Below are positions 25,280 to 36,500 of a DNA stretch of 64,000 bases, one piece after another. The stretch is from Thamnaconus septentrionalis. Lineage: Eukaryota; Chordata; Actinopteri; Tetraodontiformes; Monacanthidae. Numbering within the stretch: position 1 is the first letter of the stretch; every line of letters starts with the position of its first letter. The position numbers were made by a program, and so were the translations under genes. The stretch spans positions 7,462,501-7,526,500 of the forward strand of contig CM020507.1 of NCBI GenBank assembly GCA_009823395.1, read 5' to 3'. The notes below the pieces were generated by a model that was not told the origin of the DNA, did not search any database, and saw only the letters and a list, made by a program, of their open reading frames with translations.

Positions 25280-28200
25280 TCACTCCTCTTTGAGCCTCCC
25301 AGCTGTTCTGAGTAGAGCCAGGGGGACAATGAAAGTGACTGACGTGACAAGAAAACAGGTCTGAGCTCCAGCTATCCAGTAAACTGTGAAGAAAAGTAAA
25401 TAAAAAGTCAAATATTGGATTGATGTTGCACTGTTTTATGTACTAAATACTTTAAACATTGCGCTTTGGTTCCTACCAGAAGAACATACGACTGGTCCCA
25501 GTGCTCTGGCCAGAGCACCCAGACTACGTAGTATCCCCATCACTGTGCCCTTCTGATTGGCCGTGCCTTAAATAAATAAACAACAACAAACAGTGAATTC
25601 AAAAGTGCACAGATTGCGCATAATATCTAAAACACAGGCTGATTGTTTATGAATAATAAAATAACAATAAGAATCGTGATTCACCATGGTCTGAAACAAG
25701 TGTTGACAGGCACGGGACAACTATTGCAGCAGCTGTAACACAGAAACGAATACACAAATAAACACAGGCAGAATGATTTTTTTTTGGCTATAAATACATT
25801 CGTAAGTATGAATATGCATTTCATGCTTCAGCTGAAGTTTTCTGTTTTGAACATTTTAGGAATATTTTGTAGTTCTATGCAAAATGATTCAACTTGAAAA
25901 TGTTTGGTGTAATTTATAGTACTTACTAACTACTTTTATTTCACCTGTATGTAAAGTAGATTTGCTTACCAAATGAGTACAAAACCAAGCCGATGTAGAG
26001 TGTTGTTATATTCCACGAGAGTCCGATTATGATAAATGCTGGGATCAAAGCTAAGATTGCCTAAAAATGGGATGGAAAGGTCATTGATAAATAAATATAA
26101 AATGATAATACAGCAAGTGTTTTTAGCATTATGAAGAATAAACCATTGTAACACTATTTGGGAAGGTACCCTACCATACGGACAGCACTGATGTGATGAC
26201 CCAGCTTAATTCTGCGAGCATATCCCCCCTGGATCAGGGCCATGATGACACCAATGAAGAAAAACATCTTGCCCTGCTGCATACTGAGGGAAGAAAAACA
26301 AATCACTGGGTCAATGTCCATCTATGTCTAATTTGAGAGAGACTGAGCGCTCGAGCTCACACCTTGTGAAGTGAAAGCGCTGGTGTGTGAGGAAACTCAA
26401 CGTGAACTCCAGACCGGAGAACAGGAAGAGGTAGGAGAAATAGACCAGGCCCAACACTCGAAGTTTCTGCATTCCTGGTAAAACATATTCAACTCCTGTA
26501 AGTCGGCCAAAGTTCAGCAATTCAAAGGGACTCTGCAGCACAGTGTTTGCAGGACTTACTTTCTTTTGTAGGTGGATCTTTTACACGGGTAACAGCTGAA
26601 AACTTGAACAGGGATAAAGGGTTGAGAAGGTCCCCGGAGTCCCCGAACCCTGAGGACTTGGCCTAGAATAAAACAAGAAAAATGAAGTTCATCTTAAAAA
26701 ATGTAAAATTAATCATATACATTTTAAAGTCCTAGAAAAGCCAAAAGCTAAAAACAAAGTGTTTGAGTGGGTGTGACAACTTTGACCGAATTTGGCACAA
26801 CACTTTGATAAAATATATGGCTCTGTTTTCTCATATTGTTTCTTATCTATATTTAGGGTCCGAGCGTGTCAACCTTTACACACCTATGTTTGCGGAAATC
26901 TGTGTTACGCAGTGAGCCAGGTGCAGCGCAGCGTTTCACAACCAACCTTGGTGTCGACCGTCAGCGTCTCTGGCAGCGCGAGCCAAATGAAAAGCAGGTC
27001 GGCAGCGCTGAAGGCCAAGGCGAGCAGAGCCGGCGTTTGGTAGAAGACACTTTCTGCCACTTTGGAGCTGATGGCAAAGTAGGCTCCCAGCAGAGGCCCC
27101 ACGGTGAAGCCCAGAGAGAAGGCGATGCCGATCATGGCCTGGAAAGGATTGACTGTTGTTTTTACAAGGTGGGACGGTGGAATCTCAGGAATAATTTTAC
27201 TTTTAGAGATGTGAGCAGTTCTTTTGAAAGTCGCCGCCTACCATTCCTCGGTTCCGTGCTTTCGGGCACGGCAGGTCTGCCACGATGGCAGTGCAGAGGC
27301 TCACGTTGCCCTTGCAGATTCCGGCAATGACTCGAAACAAAAGGAACATGCTGAAGCTCCGGGAAACCGCCCAGACGGCATAAGAGGACATCAGCCCTAG
27401 CTGGAAACAAACAATCCCCATATTAGACCTGAGCAAAACCTGGACTGATGACAGGGCTTCCCACAAAGGCACAGTGATCTGACACAACAACACCTCATTG
27501 AACTAATCTCGCTCACTGTGGTAAGAATGAGTAGCGGTCGCCTGCCATGCTGGTCCGAGAGAGCCCCCGTGACAGGCGAGGCCAGGAACTGCAGCAGCGA
27601 GAACAGCGAACCGATCAGACCTGAAAAATCAGGAGCAATTAGGGGATCAGCGGCTCACGTTGCATCACAGTGAGGACCTCGGATGTGAGCGGCCAATCAT
27701 ACCTCCGAACAGCACGCTGTTGTATTTCTTCTCAAGAGGAATCCCCACGGCCTCCCTGAAGAAGTCTACCGCACTCTGCAGAGTGTGATACACGCCATCC
27801 TGCGCACACCGTCGACACAGAAAGTACCACATGACGCCCACGCAAGGAAAACAAGCACAAAAACAGGCAATTTGGCGTGAGTCAGAGCTCTGACACACTC
27901 GGAGACGCAGCACACGGGAGCTCTTCTAATCACTCATGAGTTGGTTATTACTTGAATGGAAGGGACTCTTGGCACAAAGCGTCCTTTGTCTGACACATTC
28001 TGTCAACTGTCTGTCCAACACACACCCCCCACGCCTCTTGATTTGTTTGAAGGAGAGTGTCCTTCTATTGAATTAAAGAAAACGTGTGTATTTTGGTAAG
28101 CAAAGAGACGTGTGTATTGCTATTTATAAAAATGTATTAATGGGGAATTCTTGGTGAGGATAATCACTCAAACTGACTGAAAAAAATATCAAGTGAATGT

Positions 28201-28533
28201 GGTGAAGGGGGGGGGGTGTCAAACTTTTTTTCATGGTTCTCGCAATAGCGCTCGAGAACTAATTCCAATAGATTTCATAGCATATATTATATTGTGAAGA
28301 GACACATTGAATTTGCATATCTACTTGAAATTTGACAAAATCCAGGGGTTATAATCCAAAATAAAAAATAAACAACTTACCCCTGTATGTGCATAATGGT
28401 CTAAAATGGCAGGCAGCAGAGGCAGAATCAGGGTGAATCCCAGCAGGTCCAGCAGCAGGACGATAAAAACGCTCCTAATGACCTTTGAGGAGAAGAGGCC
28501 GCCATCCTCCGCAGATTCCCTGTCGGCCGACAT
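25280..28533 (-). CDS. mfsd10: MFSD10 (TETRAN-like) major facilitator transporter
   Basis: Multi-pass organic-anion transporter of the major facilitator superfamily. Twelve coding exons: 28533-28381, 27799-27703, 27620-27517, 27400-27242, 27138-26947, 26662-26560, 26474-26363, 26283-26175, 26060-25970, 25732-25685, 25566-25477, 25383-25280. Sum 453 codons; the human protein is 455. Visible family motifs are LLLDLLGFTLILPLLP (first helix), VGIPLEKKYNSVLFGG, the superfamily loop motif SDQHGRRPLL after helix 2, ICKGNVSLCTAIVADL, FSLGFTVGPLLGAYF and LGLVYFSYLFLFSGLE. The ATG at 28531-28533 is chosen because the open frame has no upstream in-frame ATG in this exon. An upstream exon ending at 29543 looks like non-coding leader. 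The C-terminus is RLKEE. Confidence 0.94.
27810..28380. other. mfsd10 intron 1
   Basis: About 580 bases of intronic sequence with a poly-G run near 28206-28217; no exon or element recognised. Confidence 0.6.
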
Positions 28534-29542
28534 CCCTTCAGCTGAGTATGGTGTGAGTCTGTTCCCAACTGCAGGCAAAATGCAGAGAGCACTTTGAGCA
28601 GATTAAAGGAGAAAGAAAGTTGTGCATGAAAAGATAATAATCAAGGAAGTGACACAGTTACAACATGCCGTGCCTTTATCGTGTCTGACTATTTCCTTGA
28701 CAGTTTCCTGCAAGGAACGACAACCTAGATCTATTTTTACTGCAGGCGAACTTAAACACCTGATGAGTCATGTGTGTGTCGAAAATGTTTTTCCAACTCA
28801 CTGTTTAAACACACCACAGATCCATCTCTCCCTCCCCCGTTAAAAAAACAAAAACAAATGAGAAAACAAGAAAAATGTTTGTTTTTTTTGTTTTTTTTTA
28901 TCAAACTTTTCCAAACATTAACTTGTGTTTAATAGATTGCAATTTGTATTAAAAATGGGGCTGCAAGTATATGAGCTCATAAATATTGGTTTGGTCTCTA
29001 AGTATGACATACACAGTAGCTCTAATAAGGGAACAGTCATACCAAATTTATTTTTGTTTTGTTTTTTAAATAGAAAACAATAAATGTGGCTCATGATGCC
29101 ACCACCTATCTGTCAAGAATAAATCATGTCCACGCACTTAAATAAAGATTTCTAACTATATTAAATGAAAAATAAATACATACATACATTAAGACAATCG
29201 ATCAATACTTTGCTAATAGTCTTCCTCAAACTCATAGCACGCTATCAGAGCTGAAGGACAGGGAGGAAGGAGGAACGGGATCAAAAGTTCACTCTCGCTC
29301 CTATGAAACCCTCGGGGAAAAAAACCAAACCGCCGGACACGTAGGGCCAGTGCGCAACTGTTTTGAGACAAAGTTGTGCAGCTTGTTGTTCCTGCATTGT
29401 GGTATCACAGCACCCGGTTGGGGCCGTAGGCGAGGACCAACAACCAGCATCACCCGCTGTGAATGTGATGCAAACCGCGGAAAAAAGCTCCGATCCCGAC
29501 GGGAACATGCGAGGTCACGGCGAAGATCACGGAGGGACTTAC

Positions 29543-29640
29543 CCGAGTCGATCGCCACTGCTTTCTCTCCCTCATCAGTCCATTATTCGAAGTCCGCGGT
29601 TCACCAGGAAGCGGTGGTCTCTTTCACTGGATGACACAAG
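29543..29640 (-). other. Probable non-coding first exon of mfsd10
   Basis: On the minus strand a strong donor (ACTCGG|GTAAGT) ends at 29543. A matching acceptor (CCTGCAG) lies in front of the exon holding the mfsd10 start codon, near 28570. Joined in frame, the small ATG here is out of phase with MFSD10, so it is read as 5' leader. The left boundary is a guess. Confidence 0.4.
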
Positions 29641-30503
29641 TATGTCGTAACTAACGCACGGACGAAAAATGCTGCCTTCAGGTGACGCTGGAAAGCTCGT
29701 ACTTCCGCATTTTTTTCAAACGCGCTAGGCCGTGAACGCGGGGTTTTCCGTTGTTTGATTGGTCGAGTGGAGTTTTGTGTACACACTGACTGCACCCACT
29801 TTTGCGGTGTATTGTCGGGCCACTGTGGGGTTAGAAGCAGTTTGTTACTACTATTTTCGGGAACGAAATGATTCAAATGTCGATTCTACTCTGATTTACA
29901 GTCAGTGGAATATCCAAAGGAAACAGCGCTAGCTCCAAATATTACCAACACAATACATTTCCTGTTTTACCACTAGGTGGCCTTTAACTGGCACGTAATA
30001 AATTTTTAAGTAACAGAAATCAGAACCAACACTGTGATGTTGGTACAGCAGTTTTTGGCCGCCAGAGGAACTGGTAGATCAAAACTGTTTTAAGATTTTA
30101 TTAAGAAAATTTAAAGACAAAGGTTAAAAGTACATAAAGATTTATCATAAACAAAAATACAGTTACATTGTAAGGGGTTCCAATGAGGTAGGTGGTGATG
30201 AAGTGGTGAATGTCAGTGTTTTTGTGACATTCTGTTTCAGTGTGCAGGTGTTTTACATAGTTCCATCTCAACAAACATACTTAAGGCAACGAGAACTTAT
30301 CATGAACTGTACTGGTGTACCTTTGAATCACGACTGCATTGATTTCAGTGTTATTGAACAAACAAAATAACGGAACATTACAACATGTATATATATATAT
30401 ATATCATAGGGGTCAAAACTAAAAGGAAAACAGAATAAAAGACATAATAAAATATTTCCTCCTTCTTACAAAACACAGATAGAAAGATCTTTGTGTGATA
30501 AAA
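29641..30503. other. Intergenic region and 3' UTR of the ZNF462-like gene
   Basis: No coding exon seen. It holds the mfsd10 promoter side on the left and a short TATATA run near 30390-30402. The right part should be 3' UTR of the zinc-finger gene. Confidence 0.5.
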
Positions 30504-33500
30504 TTACTTTCCATGCTGGACAATGTGGCGCTCCAGCTGGCAACTGTTTGCAAGTCTCCGTCCACATAAGTCACAGGCGACTGATGTAGTTTGTCCATCC
30601 ATGCTGTTGAGTGCACCTAAAACAAACAAACAAACAAAAAAAAAAAAACAAGAGAAATGTATTCTGGCAGATTCCAAAATCCAACCAAGTGCTTCCAACA
30701 GTAAGTGGCATTAAAAGGTCCCCATAAAGTGCGGAACTGTCACAGATGCCTATGGCTAAGTGAGTACACGAAAAAAAATATTATAGGAAGGAGATTTTTA
30801 TTTAAGTTTTCATTTCGAGTTTTAAGTTGAAATTTCGTGAATAAAGTCAAAATTTTGTGAAGTTGACGTAAAAAATATGCTATTTTGTGCATAAAGTCGA
30901 TGTAAAAAAGATGAAATTTTGTTAATAAAGTCAAAATTTCGTGAATAAAGTTGACGCGAATAAAGCGGAAATTGGCAAGTAGACTGGATGGATGGTGGAT
31001 TAACAAAGTTACCCACAGTTAAAAGTAAACCACCGAAAACAGGTGTATCCCACAAGGTTCACCCAAAGTAATCAGGAAACAGGCAAAAACGGAAGCACTC
31101 CCCTAGACTTGTGCGCAGAGCCTTTCAACTTTATTCTCGACATTGCAAAATTTCAATTTTATTCACAAAATGTCAACTTTAATCTCAAAATTTCAACTTT
31201 ATTCTCGCATTGGAAACGTGAAGAAAAATAGAAATCTTAATTTTTTTTCTCTCTTCTTGTGGCCCTAATCTTCTTCCATATCTTTAGACTCCCTCGTATA
31301 AACTGGGAACATCACTGTATTTCAGGCAAATGGCTGAAACTGTCTTCACAGTGGAACTTTCATATAACTGATTTGAATTCACTGTATTGAGGCATACCTT
31401 CAGGGTCGCGTGGATTCTCAGCTCTCTTAGTCGCTCCGTCTTCTTCAAGTCTCGGCTTCTTATTTCGATGCATCACCTCATCATCACCCTGATCTTTGTC
31501 CTCGCAACAACTGACCAGGCGCCCTTCTTCTGTCAGACCTTCATTCTCGCTGCAGCAGGAGTCCTCCACCTTCTCAATCCTGCCTGGATTTTCCATTGGC
31601 TCGTCATTGCTGGCAGTGAACGAGACGCCCCAGGTACCGAACTTACGCTGTCCATTATGACCCCCATGAGGTAGCGAATGCCTTTGTATTGTAAAATGAC
31701 TTGGGATCCTGATGCTATTGGGCTTTGTGGGACTCGTCTTTGAAGTGGTCGAAGCTACCTCTGTACCGTCCTGATTTTTCAGGTTATTTGACCAGTTATT
31801 GAACAGTAAATATTCCCTGAGATGATTGTGTGCAAGCACTGCCTCCATTTTCATCTCTGCCTTTGAGGGTAGATCCATCTCAGATTTTCTGCACATTTTG
31901 ACGGTGCTACCATCCTTTTCCAGCTGCAGCACACAGCGTAAAATGTGTTCTTCTATTTTGGCGTCATTGTCATTGAACATCCTTCCCTTTAGCGGCAATC
32001 CAGGCCTCTTGTCCTGAGAGCCCTCGTATAATTTAACAATTTTCTCTTTCAAACTAGAGTTTCTAACATTGTTTCCATCACCACTCCTGGGTTTTAGTTG
32101 ATTTTGGTTCTCTTGGATTTGAATGTCTTTCTTTTCAGGTTGGCGATTTACATCTTCCTCTTCCTCAGCTGCTACCTCGGGTCTTTTCTCTGTCCCAGCT
32201 CGTTGCCGATCCTCCTGCTGTAAATCCTTTAGTTCGGCAGGGTTGGGACTCTGACACGCGTCTTTAATCTGAAGGTGTTCGTCATCAATTTTCATTTCTG
32301 CCAGGGTCTCAGTTTGTGTCTCGCTAGAAACTTCATCACAGTCTGTAATTGCACCAATGTCAGACACAGGCTGGCCTTCCTCTTGTGACGTCCTGTCAAG
32401 CCTGGCCTCCAGCTCATCAAGTCTGATTTGACCCACAAGCTCATGATTTCTCAAAACCTGCAAAAAAGAAGAAAAAATAACATTCACCAGGTAGCGTGTG
32501 GAAGGTTCTATAACATTACGTGGCAAGTTATTGGCCAAATTCTACCCATCTCACTGTTTAATGGGTCTAAAGATTAACAAGGCAGATTTTCTTGTGATCT
32601 GACTTTTGTCTTTCCAGTTCTGTGAGCTCCATGACAAAAGTCATCTTGTTACATATCACACTTTTATTGTTTCCTACATAATTCCATGTGTGTTCATACG
32701 TAGTTTTGATGCCTTCAGTGAGAAACTGCAATGTCAACAGTCATGAGAATGAAAGAAAAGACATTAAATTCAAAGGGTGTGTCCAAACTTTTGACTAGTA
32801 GTGTACGTATGAGCTTTGTTTCCAGGCAGTTTTTTCTTTCTTAAAGCTTTATTTTTTAAAAAGCATTTTCCCCATCAGCCTCTAACATTGTAAAAATATA
32901 GTCAGGGCCTGTGCTGCCAATTACTGTAGACAAGTTCTAGTTCTTTGAAAATGTTTACATCCACACTCTAGACAAAGACTCAGGAATTCCAGGCATGGAC
33001 AGACCAGCCAGCAATAAATCCTCACCTGATGCTTATCGCTCAGGTGAGCCTCCAAGTCACTTAGCTGGGTGCAGTCGAAGTAACAAAGCCGACACTTGTA
33101 GGGCTTGACGTCATCGTGCTTCGTCATGTGCAGACGCAGGCTTTCCGCACTGCCGCTCGTGAAGGTGCATTTGTGGCAGCGGAGGACGATGCCCTGGAGG
33201 TAGCGAGACAGCTGCGGGCGACACGGCTCAATGGGGACGACGCGCTCCTCTGAAACGAGAAGACAAAAAAAATAAATGGCGAGGCGGTTCGAGTGGGACA
33301 CCGACTGCGAAACTCTGTCAGAGTGGCTGACTGACCGCGGTGCAAGACGATGTGGTCGATCATGTAGTTCTTGTTCTTGGTTTGGTAGAGGCAGAAGGGG
33401 CAGCTGAGGTCTCCCTGGCGAGCAGCTGCAGGCGGCTGGCGACTGGAGTCGTGGCTCACGTCACTGTGCTCCTTCATCGACTTCCTAAAGGAGGCAGAGG

Positions 33501-36500
33501 AAAAAAACGCCTTGATTGTCAATGAGTTTGTGGCAGGAAAAAAGGAAACTAAAAAAGAGGCCACTGTAAAGTTTAACAGGCCAGGAATTCTCAACTATCC
33601 TTTTTCTATGTAAAATAAAAATAGAAATTGAAATATATAACTGTATTGAATAAACTGTGGAACTTTTCAAATACCTAAACACAACTGGATTTTTCAAACA
33701 AAATCAGCTTCACGCCAAGACAGAAATTCCCTGCCATTCTTAAAAATGGTGTCAACTTACTTTGAACTAGTGACAAAGGAGCAGTCCTTGCAGGTTAGCA
33801 TCTTCTTTCCGTGGCGAGTCGAGTAGTGCTTGCGCAGAGTCGGTAGGCGCCCCGCGCTGTAGCTGCACAGTTCACACTGCAGCAAAGTGGTGGCAGGTGA
33901 CGCATCTTCTTGAGCGTTGGGCTCAGACGCGTCGCCGGCCTGTGCCATCTTGTTGTAGTGATCCAACTGCCGCTGCACCTCTGGGGCCTCCGAGTAGGAC
34001 AGTCCTGCCAACGTTACATAGTCAGTCACAGTCTCTTCAGTTCTTGACTGACTACGGGGACAACTTGCCTTCCGAGGTTTGAAGATCTTCGAGATGTTCT
34101 GGCAGGTCGCTGAGCGTCTCGGTTGGACTGGCAACCTCGTTTTCCGAGCTCTGGTTGTTTTCTTGCCTGTCAATCACGTCGATGCCCTTCACAATGCCTG
34201 ACAGTCATCGACAAAATGCACATGGAATGGGGAACAGGAAAAAAATTACAAAAATTAAAAAAAATGTATTCAGAGTTTTGAAAAAGGAGTGTTTAAAGAA
34301 GATGATTTTTAGCAATGCCACGATCACAGCTTTAAAACAGCAAGGAAGGAAGGATTTAGGCAATGGATGGATTTAGATGGACCATATTAATAGATTATAT
34401 AACTATTAACATATCCTATGACGTAAGGTCCTTACACACCGGGCAATAGGCGTAGTGACGCAAATAAATGATGCGAAAATACAAATTTTTCCTTTATGCA
34501 CCTAGTGTGAGGCGAATATGCGTATGAAATTTGCTTAGCGAATTAAGTTTGCCGCTCTTTCTTTCTTGCCGCAGGACAATGGAGTCGACTACATCCTGAA
34601 GTGACGATGTCCTGGTAATGGCTGAATTAAAAAAGAAAAAGAATAGAAGTCTTCACCCAATAGTGTTCTTGAGAGAAGGGATGGGTGAGTTCAACAGGAC
34701 AATAAAGGAGCTCAAATCTCCCGGTGTCTAAGGACCTCTATACCTTTTCTTTTTTTTTTTTAGAAAGAGAATGCATGTGTTAAAATAAAAGTGATTGAAC
34801 ATTTAAACTAAGACATGTTCGGAACTGGTCCAATGACTCACATTCATGTCTTTTCACAAGATGGCGTCTCAATAGGCTCAAGATAGTGGTACGATATCGG
34901 CAAAGGGTGCACAGGAAAGGCTGTCGATTCCCTGCTTTGTAGAGGATGTATTTGTTTATGCTGAAATAAAAAAAACAATAACATAAGTATTAACAATTGT
35001 GTTGCATTGACAGGATATTCTACTGGTGAACAGAATTGAAATAGAAGCATTACCAAAACTATGAAACTGTAGGCTCCTATATTTTTTTTTTTTACATTCA
35101 ATTTAGTCTTACTTCCTGAATGAAAAATAGAAAACGCTTGGTCTTACCTGTGCTTCAAGGTGGAGGTTGACACTGTGGTCTGTTTCCTGATGGCCGCCAC
35201 TGTGGTGTGACTGTGCTCGTGTGAAGCCAAACAATTTTGGTACTTGAACTTCCGGCCGCACTGCTTGCAGACCAAACTGTCCTCTTTAGGCGCTGGCTCC
35301 ATTCTCTCCAGAGTCGGTGGATTTGCTGGAGATGACGCGGGACTCTGCGGCATGTCGAAGGTCCCCGCGGGTGTCACGTTCCACTGGGCCAGATCTCCGA
35401 TCGTCTCCAGCACGGGCAGCTCATCGTGCCGAGGAGTGACATCGTCGGCGGGCTCAACGGCCGCCTTCCTCGCCGACTCTTTGTGCTTGTCCAAGTGAGA
35501 GCGCAGCCTCTTGGTTCCGATCACGTTTTCGCTGCAGATGGAACACTTGTATAGCCCGGTGGCTTTTTTCGATGGTTTAGCCAACACGATGAAATCCAAG
35601 GCACTGACAGACAGACGAGCAGGGCTGTAGCGTGAGATGAGCTGCTGACGTCTTACCGTCTTACACGTCTTACCTTCAAGGTGTGAAACCTCGTCTGATT
35701 CATTCGACGCTGCGGCCCGAGAGCCTTTGTCCATGGTGTCGCTCTGGAGTATTTTGTGTCTTGTTGCCAAATTCAACTTGTGTGTTTTTCTGTAATGGTC
35801 AAGCAGGTACTTTTGACATAATCCTTTATACGGACAAAGTTTGCATCTGTGTAGTGAATCGTCCTCCTGTGGTGGTGGTGGTGAGAGAATGGGGTCATTT
35901 TCTGGCCTGTCCAAAGCTGATGTGTTGTCTTCGTAGCTATTGTGATCCCTCTTCCAGTGGGATTTCAGTGCTGTCACTGAAGAAAAAGTATACAGACATT
36001 TTTTACATTGGTAACCTCCATTCAGTTTCCCCATTTTAAGTTTGTCCGAGTTTGCAACAATTATTTCCTTTTTTTGAAATTCCTTCTCCCTGGACAAAAG
36101 GGATGGATGTTTTTTTTGGCAATGCATGCCTAAGCCATAGACAGTGACATTGACATAAGGACACTCTGGACACTGGTAGACTGATACTGTGTTATCCTCA
36201 GACGTGTTGGTGGAGTCGCCCGCCTCAGAGTTGCTCTGCTGATTCACGGAGCCTTCGGTGGCTGTTGGAGCTGCCGTCACGTTGAAGTGCTTGAAGAAGA
36301 ATTTCTTTCCATGTGTTACAATGTAATGTTTTCCAAGTAGCTTTCTCTGGGAATATACAGAGGGACACATGCCACACTTGTAGAGACAGTCCCGAGCCTC
36401 CGAACCAGTTTCGGCCTTGTGGCAAACTTTCATGTGTCGAGCAAGCAGAAGTTTTTGGGTGCATCTATACGAGCAGTGCTGGCACTGAATCCTTTTCCTG

